Shown: positions 15,559 to 23,189 of the stretch, in pieces
How the letters are laid out: the number at the start of each line of letters is the position of its first letter
How positions within the stretch are numbered: the stretch's first letter is position 1
Origin: Pseudonocardia parietis
GTDB lineage: Bacteria > Actinomycetota > Actinomycetes > Mycobacteriales > Pseudonocardiaceae
NCBI RefSeq assembly: GCF_017876315.1
Contig: NZ_JAGINU010000001.1
Location: 6,262,001-6,326,000 of the forward strand
Reading direction: 5' to 3'
DNA length: 64,000 bases
Notes under the pieces: model-generated
Told to the model about the DNA's origin: nothing
Database searches by the model: none
The model's input: the letters and a program-made list of their open reading frames with translations, nothing else
Program-made: the position numbers and the translations under genes

Positions 15559-15744
15559 TCAGGTGTCCTCTCGTGGGTCGGCGTTCTCCCCGCCGGTCGC
15601 GGACGGTGGTGGCGGGTGTTTCTCGTTCCGCCAGTAGCCGTCGGTGCAGGGTGGGGCCGTCGGGATCCCGGACCGGCGCAACACCAGCTCGGCTTCGAGT
15701 TCGGCGACCCGGGCGCGGAGCCGGGCGAGTTCGTCGTCGCTCAC
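15559..15744 (-). CDS. 61-aa protein with N-terminal coiled coil
   Basis: GTG 15744 forms GTGA with the upstream stop. Residues 2-24 (SDDELARLRARVAELEAEL) are a clear short coiled coil; the rest is polar and proline-rich. Unknown function. Confidence 0.5.
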   Translation of the reverse strand: MSDDELARLRARVAELEAELVLRRSGIPTAPPCTDGYWRNEKHPPPPSATGGENADPREDT

Positions 15745-15869
15745 TGTTGTTCCTCGTCGTAGGCGGACGCGACGATGGGCAGGTGTTCGGGGCAGAACGC
15801 GTATGGCAGCCCGTCCGGGTCGGTGGCGACCGGGGCGCCGCAGTCGCGGCACGGGATCGGGCGGGTCAC
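15741..15869 (-). CDS. 42-aa zinc-knuckle peptide
   Basis: GTG 15869 overlaps the upstream stop. It contains CRDCGAPV and, 16 residues later, CPEH, a four-ligand CxxC...CxxH zinc site in 42 residues. One of several mini zinc proteins of the element. Confidence 0.5.
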   Translation of the reverse strand: MTRPIPCRDCGAPVATDPDGLPYAFCPEHLPIVASAYDEEQQ

Positions 15870-16072
15870 CACGGCCGCAACGATCGGGCTGCGGCGGCGT
15901 AGGCCCCGACCCCGCGGAAGTCGCAGGATCGGGGCTCGCGGTAGCCGACGAGCGGCACGGACCGTTCGGCGTGCCAGCGCGCTTGGCACGGGTCGCTGCA
16001 CCAGAAGTCGGACGGGGAGTTCCCGAGCGCGCCACCGCACGTGTGGCAGGCGGGCTCGGGCTCGGCGGTCAC
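15866..16072 (-). CDS. 68-aa zinc-ribbon protein
   Basis: GTG 16072, GTGA coupled. Two knuckles, CHTCGGAL and CSDPC, with the typical spacing of a small treble-clef/zinc ribbon (phage DUF-type CxxC...CxxxC). A basic-aromatic tail follows. Function unknown. Confidence 0.55.
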   Translation of the reverse strand: MTAEPEPACHTCGGALGNSPSDFWCSDPCQARWHAERSVPLVGYREPRSCDFRGVGAYAAAARSLRPW

Positions 16073-16425
16073 GAGCACAGGCTTTCGGTCAGCCCGATCG
16101 CCCGCCTGCGGCGCCACGCCCACAGCCCGGTGGCGACCACACCCGCGAACGACAGCGCGAGCAGCAGCAGGCTCGACACCACGGCGGCGCCGATGCTGGC
16201 GGGGGCGGGCATCAGCGCCCAGACGATGAGGAGCGCCGAGAACCACACGGTTTCGGCGGTGACTCGCATCTGCATGAGCGCGGCCCGCTGGCTGGCTTCG
16301 GCCTTGTGGAGCGGGTTGGTGCAGCCGCGCATCCGGGTGTGGCTGCGGCGGACGCCTGCGGATCCGATCCAGTAGGCGACGGGCGGGAACCCGATGATCA
16401 TGACGCCTTCGACGAGGGTGATCAT
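16069..16425 (-). CDS. 118-aa three-helix membrane protein
   Basis: ATG 16425 (ATGA). Hydrophobic helices at about residues 2-22, 57-75 and 80-103. The last ends in a WAWRRRRA basic cluster, so the C-terminus is probably cytoplasmic. The size and multiple spans would suit a holin, but it is placed in an early operon without a lysin. Unknown. Confidence 0.5.
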   Translation of the reverse strand: MITLVEGVMIIGFPPVAYWIGSAGVRRSHTRMRGCTNPLHKAEASQRAALMQMRVTAETVWFSALLIVWALMPAPASIGAAVVSSLLLLALSFAGVVATGLWAWRRRRAIGLTESLCS

Positions 16426-16700
16426 GCTGCGTTCTCCGTCCACGGGATCCGCTGCGCGAGCGGCACAGCAGGGTTGATCTGCGCGGCGAGGGCCCCGGCG
16501 AGCCACACCACGGGGTCTTCCCCGGCGGGCTGAGGGATGGTCAACGCCCGGTCGATCGCGGTCCGCAGCGCGTGCCGGTCACGGGCCTGCACGGCGGCGA
16601 CGATCGGTTCGGTGGCGTCAAGCATCTGCTGCCCGTAGCTGTCCCGTGGCTGGCGGGCGATGGGCGCGTGCCACGACGCCGGCAGCGCGTTCACGCCCAC
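16422..16700 (-). CDS. 92-aa hypothetical protein
   Basis: GTG 16700. Helical, mostly Ala/Arg rich (TEPIVAAVQARDRHALRTAID), with a C-terminal WLAGALAAQINPA segment. No recognised domain. Coupled to neighbours by overlaps. Confidence 0.5.
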   Translation of the reverse strand: MGVNALPASWHAPIARQPRDSYGQQMLDATEPIVAAVQARDRHALRTAIDRALTIPQPAGEDPVVWLAGALAAQINPAVPLAQRIPWTENAA

Positions 16701-16924
16701 TCTCCGGTGAGGAGGTGGCGGGCGGTGCCGGCGCTGACGTGGAGTCGTGTGGCGATGACGTTGAGGCTGTGGCCGCGGCGGTCGAGCTCGTGGGCGGCGG
16801 CGACGCGTTCCGCTTCGGTGAGGGTGCGGCTGGTGCGGTGCCCTGCGACGGCTTGTTCGACGATGACGTCGTCGACCCAGTCGGGGTTGGCGTTGTAGGA
16901 GACACAGCGGCCAAGGGGAGCCAT
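16691..16924 (-). CDS. 77-aa helix-turn-helix phage protein
   Basis: ATG 16924 shares one base with the upstream TGA. The C-terminal half is an HTH of the resolvase/LuxR type: LDRRGHSLNVIATRLHVSAGTARHLL is the region (about residues 47-72). The N-terminus has a conserved-looking GRCVSYNANPDW. Probable small regulator. Confidence 0.6.
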   Translation of the reverse strand: MAPLGRCVSYNANPDWVDDVIVEQAVAGHRTSRTLTEAERVAAAHELDRRGHSLNVIATRLHVSAGTARHLLTGEWA

Positions 16925-17115
16925 CACTGGTCCCCGTCCTGGTCGACGAGCGCGAACACCCGCCACGACTCGACGTCGGCGCCCCACCTCCGCAGCGTGT
17001 CGCGGCACTCCTGCGCTGAGGACCACAGCGGCAGCGTCCCGAGCCCGGTCTGTTCCCACGGCTCGATTTGCCCGTCGCCGAGGTCGCGGGCCGCGATGAA
17101 ACCGATCTCGGTCAT
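16924..17115 (-). CDS. 63-aa hypothetical protein
   Basis: ATG 17115. A compact mixed sequence with several tryptophans (EPWEQTGLGTLPLWSSAQEC; WGADVESWRVF). No known family. Coupled 4 nt to the upstream gene. Confidence 0.5.
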   Translation of the reverse strand: MTEIGFIAARDLGDGQIEPWEQTGLGTLPLWSSAQECRDTLRRWGADVESWRVFALVDQDGDQ

Positions 17116-17291
17116 GCCGGGTCCTTCCGGTAGGCGTCGGCGCGGATCTGGTTGAGGAGTGCGCGGACGCGGGTCGCGGCGGCTGGTGGTGCGAGGCCGA
17201 AGTCGAGGTCTTCGGCGATGTGCCGGAGTTCGGTGATCCAGTCGGCGAGGTGTTCGGGTGGGACGAGCGGGGCGGGGCGGGCGGCGGTCAT
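17112..17291 (-). CDS. 59-aa hypothetical helical protein
   Basis: ATG 17291 (ATGA). Predicted two-helix protein (LADWITELRHIAEDLDFG; TRVRALLNQIRADAYRKD). Function unknown. Confidence 0.5.
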   Translation of the reverse strand: MTAARPAPLVPPEHLADWITELRHIAEDLDFGLAPPAAATRVRALLNQIRADAYRKDPA

Positions 17292-17533
17292 AGCTGGTCG
17301 AGGAGGTCGGCGACGCACCAGGGACCGCGGCGCATCGAGGGGAAGAGGGGTCCGGTGTGGTGGCGGGTCCATGCGCGGTCGCCGTGGTGGCAGCGGAGGT
17401 GGGTGATGTTGCGGCGGCGGTCGACGCTGGACACGCGGATGTAGATCACGGCGCCGTCGGGCATCGTCCAGATCAGTTGGTCGCCGGCGCGGAGTAGGTC
17501 GGTCATCGGTTCGGGTTGGGCGGGTGCGCTCAT
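17288..17533 (-). CDS. 81-aa hypothetical protein
   Basis: ATG 17533. Central beta-strand pattern QLIWTMPDGAVIYIRVSSV, then CHHGDRAW. It may form a small SH3-like barrel; no family assigned. Confidence 0.5.
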   Translation of the reverse strand: MSAPAQPEPMTDLLRAGDQLIWTMPDGAVIYIRVSSVDRRRNITHLRCHHGDRAWTRHHTGPLFPSMRRGPWCVADLLDQL

Positions 17534-17787
17534 TGGTCGTCCTCGTCGGCGATGCCGAGGTCGCGGGCGGTGTGGTGGCGGATGTCGTCGAGCCGGATCC
17601 CCTCAGCAAGGGTGGGGTCGAAGACGGGGGTGGGGTCGCGGTCGCACAGTTCGGCGAGTAGCGCGTTGTGGATGCGGTGGCAGTTGTTGTGGAGGCCGGT
17701 GATGTGTCCGGTGAGGTCGAACAGGGCGATGCGTGGGTCGTCGGAGCCTTGCAGCGGGCCGGGGCTGGTGTCGTCTCCGGCGCTCAC
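17530..17787 (-). CDS. 85-aa hypothetical protein
   Basis: GTG 17787 (GTGA). Histidine-rich helix (HITGLHNNCHRIHNALLAEL) in the middle, acidic C-terminus. Could bind metal; no family recognised. Confidence 0.5.
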   Translation of the reverse strand: MSAGDDTSPGPLQGSDDPRIALFDLTGHITGLHNNCHRIHNALLAELCDRDPTPVFDPTLAEGIRLDDIRHHTARDLGIADEDDQ

Positions 17788-18815
17788 TGCTCGCCCCCGT
17801 CCGTGCTCGCGGGCGAGGAACCCCCGGCGGCCGGACAGCGGTCGCGCCCGTGCTCGTGCGCGGCGCGCCTCGCGGTGGCGCGGTCCGCCCACCAGGCCAC
17901 CGAGCGGTAGCCGCAGCGTGAGCATGCCCAGCCCCAATCGCCGTCGTCCTCCCACGCGCGAACGTCCGGTGCGGCGGTCGGGGCCGCACTTGTGCGGTGC
18001 GTTTCGCCGGCCGGGTCGCGTACATCCGCGACGGGGGCCGGGGGCTGCGTGGGTGCGTCCCCGCGGACCGACCGCCACTCCACGAGGCGCGTCTCGCAGG
18101 TGCTCGCACCATCTGGGCGCGACCGCTCGTTGAGCCATCGCCACTGATCCAGCAGCGCGTTCGTCGCGTCGGCCAGGGCGTCACCGCGCTCACGGAGCAC
18201 AGCGGCGGCGCCGGTCGCGCCGTGCAGCTCCGCCCGGGTCTCGGCCAGCTCGGCGCGCAAACGGTCCACCCAGCGCAGCAGGGCGACGATGCGCGGTCCC
18301 GGGTCGGCGGCGTCCTCCATCGGATCGGTGCGGAAGATGTCGACGGGCCAGTGCTCGTCGAGCAGCGACATAAGCCCGTCCCCCTCGTCGGCCGGGTCGC
18401 GTACATCCGCGGCGGGGGCCGTGCGTGCGTCCCCGCGGACCGACCAGTACGTGTGGATGGCCTCCCCCAGGCTGTCCCACCGCTCGGTCGTGGAGTCCTC
18501 AGTCATCACGCTGGCGATCGCCGCCAGGGAGTCACCGGCGGCCCGGGTCTCGGCCAGCTCCCGCTGCCGCTCGCGTGCGAAGTCGAGAGCGTTCCCTCGG
18601 TGAGTTCGTGCCTCGGCCAGCAGGCCGGTCACGTGCTCCAGCTCGGCGCGCAGACGGTCCCGGTCGACCAGCACAGCAGTGACCTCGTCGCCGATCTCTT
18701 CGGCCAGGCACGATGCCCAGTGCCCACCACCGACCGGCCCGGCGATCTCGTAGCAGTGACAGACGACGACATCCCGCAGCCGTTCGGCGGCCCGCTGGTC
18801 GTCGGCGCCGCTCAT
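17784..18815 (-). CDS. 343-aa modular protein with internal duplications and zinc knuckle
   Basis: ATG 18815. Contains coiled-coil segments (DRLRAELEHVTGLLAEART and a second DRLRAELAETRAEL) and a twice-repeated module beginning SVRGDA and ending ADVRDPA. The duplication is also visible in DNA (18009-18073 against 18390-18446). The C-terminus has a single CSRCGY knuckle near residue 290 followed by an Ala/Arg/His tail. Function unknown; probably assembled by tandem duplication. Confidence 0.5.
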   Translation of the reverse strand: MSGADDQRAAERLRDVVVCHCYEIAGPVGGGHWASCLAEEIGDEVTAVLVDRDRLRAELEHVTGLLAEARTHRGNALDFARERQRELAETRAAGDSLAAIASVMTEDSTTERWDSLGEAIHTYWSVRGDARTAPAADVRDPADEGDGLMSLLDEHWPVDIFRTDPMEDAADPGPRIVALLRWVDRLRAELAETRAELHGATGAAAVLRERGDALADATNALLDQWRWLNERSRPDGASTCETRLVEWRSVRGDAPTQPPAPVADVRDPAGETHRTSAAPTAAPDVRAWEDDGDWGWACSRCGYRSVAWWADRATARRAAHEHGRDRCPAAGGSSPASTDGGEQ

Positions 18816-18934
18816 CGCTCTATCGCCTCGTCGTCGGCGACGTCACAGACCGTGGTGTGGTCCACCCAGGACTGCTCACCGGTGCCGGTCTCGTCGCACA
18901 CCGGGCACTCCCACCCGGGAAAAGTCCAGCTCAC
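18812..18934 (-). CDS. 40-aa zinc-knuckle peptide
   Basis: GTG 18934 overlaps the upstream stop and its own TGA overlaps the next ATG, so it fits exactly in the chain. The product starts MSWTFPGWECPVCDETGTGE and contains a CPVC knuckle plus a later cysteine; it ends in acidic residues. Function unknown. Confidence 0.55.
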   Translation of the reverse strand: MSWTFPGWECPVCDETGTGEQSWVDHTTVCDVADDEAIER

Positions 18935-19869
18935 TGCTCTGCCTTCCATGCGGTGGTGCGGGTGGTCGTCGACACCGTGCGGGACCAGATCCGAATGTCA
19001 TGCCAGGCGCAGGCCCACCACCGGCCTACCTGGTCCTTGGCGTCGTCCTCGAAGAAGAACTCCTCGGCGACCTCGCCGCCGGAAGGGATCACGGCGGTCA
19101 CCCGCCACTCGACGCGCGTCTCGGTGGTGTCGTCTTCTGCGTCCTCGCCCCGATCGCGGCGCTCATCGAGGAGCCCGTACGACCGCAAACACCGCGTCAG
19201 GCGGTACAGCGGGTTCGGGGCTTCGATGGTGCGGGCACCGGTGGTGTCGGTCTCCCACACGACGACTTCGATAGCCGCGCACTCCAGGGCGTTCTCGACG
19301 TTGGCGATCAACTCGTCGAGGGTGAGCAGCTCCTCCGGCGCGGCGTGCTTCGTCATGTCCGGCTCGGCGGCAGCCCGGCGGACGACCTCCTCGTCCACGC
19401 ACTGATCGAACGCCATGTTCACCAACCGGTGCCGCTGCACGGTGTCGACCAGCTCGCCACGCTCGACCCCCAGCTCGTCGCACAGCTCCGTCACGAGCGC
19501 GGTGTCCGGCTGTCCGACACCCCCGGACGGGCGCGCGACCCTGGTCAGGTAGTCGGCGGCGAACTGTCGGTACTCCTGCGCGGTCCCGCCGCTCCATGTG
19601 TCCTGTGTGTCCCGCACGTCCTGCGCGGTCAGGTCACGCCCGGCCGGTGCGGGAACGTCGCGGGCCAGCGCGGCACGCAGCGCGGTGTGGTCATCGCGGG
19701 CCAGGGCCCGGCGTACGGCCTCGGTGTCCGGCACTGCGGGGGCCATCGAGCGGATCCAGTCCGCGACACCCTCCGCGCCCTCCTCGTCCAACACGAGGTG
19801 CACGTCGTCGGAAGTCACCAGAGCCGGATCGGTCTGTACCTGCACCGGGTCGTCGTCCACGCCGCTCAC
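18931..19869 (-). CDS. 312-aa hypothetical protein
   Basis: GTG 19869 (GTGA). Mostly helical and acidic with a C-terminal part shaped like a small alpha/beta domain (ECAAIEVVVWETDTTGART; VEWRVTAVIPSGG). The latter resembles actinophage proteins that form a beta-hairpin ending in WACAWHDIR. No catalytic motif recognised. Confidence 0.5.
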   Translation of the reverse strand: MSGVDDDPVQVQTDPALVTSDDVHLVLDEEGAEGVADWIRSMAPAVPDTEAVRRALARDDHTALRAALARDVPAPAGRDLTAQDVRDTQDTWSGGTAQEYRQFAADYLTRVARPSGGVGQPDTALVTELCDELGVERGELVDTVQRHRLVNMAFDQCVDEEVVRRAAAEPDMTKHAAPEELLTLDELIANVENALECAAIEVVVWETDTTGARTIEAPNPLYRLTRCLRSYGLLDERRDRGEDAEDDTTETRVEWRVTAVIPSGGEVAEEFFFEDDAKDQVGRWWACAWHDIRIWSRTVSTTTRTTAWKAEQ

Positions 19870-20282
19870 GACGTGCTCCCGTCGTCGGCCATGCCCAACC
19901 ACTCCGCAGGCACCCTGTCCGGGACCGCGACCTCCGCGCCGAGCGGAACATCCCGGACCGTGCGGGACACGAGAATGTCCACGTCGAACCGGTCGATGCG
20001 GATCTCGCACCTGCCCGTCGGCGACGCCAAAACGATCACCAGGTCCGCAGCCGACGCCGGGTCACCGTCCGGGTAGACGCGAACGTCATCGGTGCCGGCG
20101 CAGACAGCGATCCCCGCGGCCAAAAGATCCCGCCCGATGATCCAGTCCAGGTCGGGGTACCCGGCGATACCCATCTCGAAGTACAGCGGCCGCACCGGAT
20201 CCCACACCAGCTCGACGACGGTGTTCACGATCCCGTCCTGACCGGTGATGGTCGCTTCGAACTCCATACCGAGGTTGCTCAC
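19866..20282 (-). CDS. SsgA-like protein (sporulation/cell-division regulator family)
   Basis: 138 aa, GTG with GGAG upstream. The sequence follows the SsgA-like protein pattern: an opening beta strand, then LVWDPVRPLYFEM, IIGRDLLAAGI, DVRVYPDGD and VLASPTGRCEIRID, matching the family blocks (YDPADPYAV / RDLL / GDVRV / SPDG). Family members control septum site selection with FtsZ in sporulating actinomycetes. First gene of the operon that continues to 15315. Its upstream promoter region is interrupted by the IS element. Role in phage biology unknown; interference with host division is one idea. Confidence 0.75.
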   Translation of the reverse strand: MSNLGMEFEATITGQDGIVNTVVELVWDPVRPLYFEMGIAGYPDLDWIIGRDLLAAGIAVCAGTDDVRVYPDGDPASAADLVIVLASPTGRCEIRIDRFDVDILVSRTVRDVPLGAEVAVPDRVPAEWLGMADDGSTS

Positions 20283-20328
20283 CGCCCGCTCCAGTCACCA
20301 GCGTCGAACACGTCGGGTCTATCGCACG

Positions 20329-21709
20329 AACGGTGTTTCCGGCGTTGGTTGTCAGTAGGTTTCAGCGGCCGGCCAGCGGTCACTGAAAGTGATGGCGAAG
20401 GCGTTCAGCGCGGGCTTCCAGCGCATCGTCCATCGGGTGCGGCCTGTTCCGGTGGGGTCGAGGCTGCGGGTGACAAGGTACAGGCACTTCAGGGCGGCCT
20501 GCTCGCTTGGGAAGTGCCCGCGCGCCCGCACCGCTCGCCGGTAGCGTGCGTTCAACGATTCGATGGCGTTTGTCGAGCAGATCACCGTCCTGATTTCGAC
20601 GTCGTAGTCGAGGAATGGAATGAATTCGTCCCAGGCGTTGCGCCACAGCCGAATCATCGCGCCGTAGCGTGCGCCCCACTTGTCCTCCAGTTCGTCGAGC
20701 GCGTTCTTGGCCGCGTCAGCGTTCGGTGCGGTGTAGATGGGCTTCAAATCCTTCTTGAGCGCATCGGAGTGCTTTCGCGACACCAACCGGAATGAATTCC
20801 TCAGGAGGTGGATGACACAGGTTTGCACGATCGCCTGCGGCCACACGTTCGCGACGACCTCGGGAATCCCTTTCAGTCCGTCACAGACGAGGAAGAACGT
20901 GTCCCGCACGCCCCGGTTCTTCAGGTCCAGCAGGACGCTCATCCAGTACTTGGCGCCCTCCCCGCCGGTGCCCATCCACAGGCCCAGCACGTCGCGTCGC
21001 CCGTCCAGTGTGACGCCGATGGCGGCATACACCGGCCGGTTGGCGACCTGCCCGTCACGGACCTTCACGTGCACCGCGTCGATGAACACCGCCGCGTACA
21101 CCGCATCCAACGGCCGGTTCTGCCATTCCTCCATCTCCTCGATCACTTTGTCCGTGATTCGTGAGATAGTTTCCTTTGACATCGACGCGCCGTAAATGTC
21201 GGCGAAATGTGCCGATATCTCGCCGGTCGTCAGCCCCTTGGCGTACAGCGACAGCACCACCTCGTCGACATTACCGAGGCGACGCTGACGCTTTTTCACG
21301 ATCACCGGGTCGAATGTGGCATCCCGGTCCCGCGGAACCTCGATCGGGACTTCACCGACCGCGTCGGACAGGATCGTCTTCTGCCGGGTGCCGTTGCGGA
21401 TATTCGCCGACTCACGCTCAGCATCCGCCTGGTTCTTCTCATGCCCAAGGTGCTCGGTCATCTCCTCGTTGAGTGACGTTTCCAGCACATTCTTGGTGAA
21501 GACCTTCAGCAGCCCATCCGGGCCCGTGAGGTCCAGGCCCCGCTCACGCGCCTGGGCGACCATCGTGGCCGCCGCCTCCTGCTCCGGCGACGACCGCCGC
21601 CCCGACGTGTTGCTCCCTGTGGTTGAGGCGCTCATGCCATCCGATGTCATCACTCACCGTGCCCATCCCGCCGGATTTCACCCCGGCGTGTCGGGCCGGA
21701 AACACCGTT
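20329..21709. mobile_element. IS256-family insertion sequence, intact
   Basis: 1.38 kb element bounded by matching 15-bp inverted repeats: AACGGTGTTTCCGGC at 20329-20343 and its reverse complement at 21695-21709, enclosing one full transposase gene. No 8-9 bp target duplication is seen next to the repeats (ATCGCACG on the left, TGATCAAC on the right). The exact outer boundary could shift by a base or two. The right end supplies the last codons and stop of the interrupted phage gene. Confidence 0.88.
20352..21653 (-). CDS. IS256-family (Mutator-type) transposase
   Basis: 433 aa. DDE transposase of the IS256/MULE class. First Asp in FIDAVHVKVRDG (about residue 198), second in FFLVCDGLKGIPEV (about 263), Glu in STNAIESLNARYRRAVR (about 370). 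A CxxH is present in QTCVIHLLRN. Full length and uninterrupted, so the copy is potentially active. Lower-GC, different codon choice from the phage genes (for example TTC/AAG with AT-richer third positions). Confidence 0.96.
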   Translation of the reverse strand: MMTSDGMSASTTGSNTSGRRSSPEQEAAATMVAQARERGLDLTGPDGLLKVFTKNVLETSLNEEMTEHLGHEKNQADAERESANIRNGTRQKTILSDAVGEVPIEVPRDRDATFDPVIVKKRQRRLGNVDEVVLSLYAKGLTTGEISAHFADIYGASMSKETISRITDKVIEEMEEWQNRPLDAVYAAVFIDAVHVKVRDGQVANRPVYAAIGVTLDGRRDVLGLWMGTGGEGAKYWMSVLLDLKNRGVRDTFFLVCDGLKGIPEVVANVWPQAIVQTCVIHLLRNSFRLVSRKHSDALKKDLKPIYTAPNADAAKNALDELEDKWGARYGAMIRLWRNAWDEFIPFLDYDVEIRTVICSTNAIESLNARYRRAVRARGHFPSEQAALKCLYLVTRSLDPTGTGRTRWTMRWKPALNAFAITFSDRWPAAETY

Positions 21710-22316
21710 TGATCAACAGTCCCAACACGTCGACCGAGTGGGTTCCGATGTGGCCGTTGGCGCGGGCCTTGTCGCGTTCGATGCGGGTGGTGGTCCCGAT
21801 GGATTCGGCCCACCGGTCGAACGCGTCGGCGGTGGTGCGGTGGAGCTGGATCTGCAGGAGGGGCCCGCCCGCGCAGGTGGCGTGGATGCTGAAGATCGAG
21901 GCGGGGGCGGTGAGGTCGGGGTTCGCGTCGAGGTGGTCGGCAACGGCTCGGAGCATCCGGGGGATGGCGGGGTCGGCGACGGGTTGTGCGGCGGGTGCGG
22001 TCTTCATGGTGATGCCTTCCGGGTGGGGTTGGTGTCGCCGTCGGGCCGGGGTCGCGGTCACCGGCCCGACGGCGTCGTCGATGTCCCCGGGAACGACGGC
22101 TGAGATCGCCGGAGAGTTCGCGGGGTAGGCGCCATACCGGGGAACGTCCGTTCGACGCTCCACGGCTGAGCCAGGGGGTGTTTCGGCGGTCCCGTGCGCG
22201 ACCTCTGCCCGCCAGTCGAGCAGGAGCGCGGCGAGTTGGTCACCGGACACGACGGGCCGGTCGTGGCGGATCTGCTCGATGAGCCGGTGATCGGAAGCGA
22301 TCGAGTGGTCGTCCAC
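21678..22316 (-). pseudogene. phage early gene truncated at its 3' end by the IS element
   Basis: Open frame from GTG 22316 to a stop inside the IS256-like right end. The final residues (KRCFRPDTPG) are encoded by the insertion sequence. GTG 22316 is preferred because a good promoter lies just upstream (22351-22378). An in-frame ATG at 22007 with GGAAGG upstream could start a 109-aa version (MKTAPAAQPVADPAIPRMLR). The C-terminal part looks like a small alpha/beta protein (IFSIHATCAGGPLLQIQLHR). Original C-terminus lost; function unknown. Confidence 0.6.
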
Positions 22317-22340
22317 CGGTGCCCCACCCCCTCGTTGGTG

Positions 22341-22380
22341 TGTGGGTTTCACCCTACGCAAACTGTCGGGTTTGGCAACA
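22341..22380 (-). promoter_or_regulatory. phage promoter with two operator-like sites
   Basis: On the minus strand -35 TTGCCA (22378-22373) and -10 TAGGGT (22356-22351), 16 bp apart. Plus-strand TGTCGGGTTTGGCAACA (22364-22380) overlaps the -35. The minus-strand CGTAGGGTGAAACCCACA (22358-22341) covers the -10. Both resemble the operator at 32,611 (the second 14/18). Drives the gene starting at 22316. Confidence 0.6.
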
Positions 22381-22425
22381 CTCTTGGCCGTGGTTGACCC
22401 CAGGACCACCCGAACGGCCCCCCGG

Positions 22426-22611
22426 TCAAGCCGCCAGCGGCTCCACCAGCACGTCCACAGCCCCTGCCACCAGCCGCGCCCGCGCCGCCGCCACAGCCGC
22501 CACATAGCGCCGCTCGACCTCGACCGAGTCACACGGCATCTGGCACAGGCACGTCACCCGGCGGGCCGGATGAAAGAACTCGTTGCAGCGCTCGCAAATC
22601 AGGATTCGCAC
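22426..22611 (-). CDS. 61-aa phage zinc-finger protein
   Basis: GTG 22611. CERCNEFFHP, then CLCQMPC: a cysteine-rich N-terminal half consistent with one or two zinc sites, followed by an Ala-rich amphipathic helix. Last gene of the early operon before the 22.4-kb promoter region. Unknown function. Confidence 0.55.
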   Translation of the reverse strand: MRILICERCNEFFHPARRVTCLCQMPCDSVEVERRYVAAVAAARARLVAGAVDVLVEPLAA

Positions 22612-23189
22612 GGTTCCGCCTCCCCAGCCGCGGCAACCCGGGCCGGATGATGTGGGGACAGGGTCAAGGGCTTCCCGGCCGGGCCGACACAACGCGCCCC
22701 CGGCCCGGCCTTGCAATGCGGACACACCCGGTCGAGGACACCCCGCCGCGTCGCGCCGTCGTCGTCCCCCGGATCCGCCGGCCACCCCAGCCGCGACGAC
22801 AGCCGCCCGATCACCTGGTCGATGCGGGCCCGGGACGCCGGGTCCGCGGGCGGCGCCGCGGCGAGCCGGGCGGCTTCGTCACGGCGCGCCCGGTCCGCGC
22901 GTTCGGCGCGGACCGTCCGGGTCACGTCGGACGGCTCGAGGAAGTCGTTGGGGCCGCGGGAGGCGCCCCACCGGTGAATCGCGGCGATCGCCTCGGGGGC
23001 GGTCCACCGGCCGATCTGTGATTGCGCCGTCCACACTTGGATCATGGTTCGGTCGGGTTCGCGGCGGGTGTAGGCGACGACGAGATCCACGATTTGGCCG
23101 ATCTCGTCGGCGGTCAGCGGGCGGGGCTGTGGTGGGCGTTCGGGGCGGACACGTTCGACGGGGTGGCCGTAGCGGTCGAGCTCGGTCAT
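22599..23189 (-). CDS. phage protein with C-terminal zinc motif, beside replication gene
   Basis: 196 aa, ATG 23189 (ATGA overlap with the replication gene). Helical N-terminus (LTADEIGQIVDLVVAYTRRE; WTAPEAIAAIHRWGA) resembling the helicase-loader accessory region. The C-terminal CPHCKAGPGARCVG...HPAR block is common in actinophage replication-region proteins. Probably a partner of the preceding DnaD-like protein. Confidence 0.6.
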   Translation of the reverse strand: MTELDRYGHPVERVRPERPPQPRPLTADEIGQIVDLVVAYTRREPDRTMIQVWTAQSQIGRWTAPEAIAAIHRWGASRGPNDFLEPSDVTRTVRAERADRARRDEAARLAAAPPADPASRARIDQVIGRLSSRLGWPADPGDDDGATRRGVLDRVCPHCKAGPGARCVGPAGKPLTLSPHHPARVAAAGEAEPCES

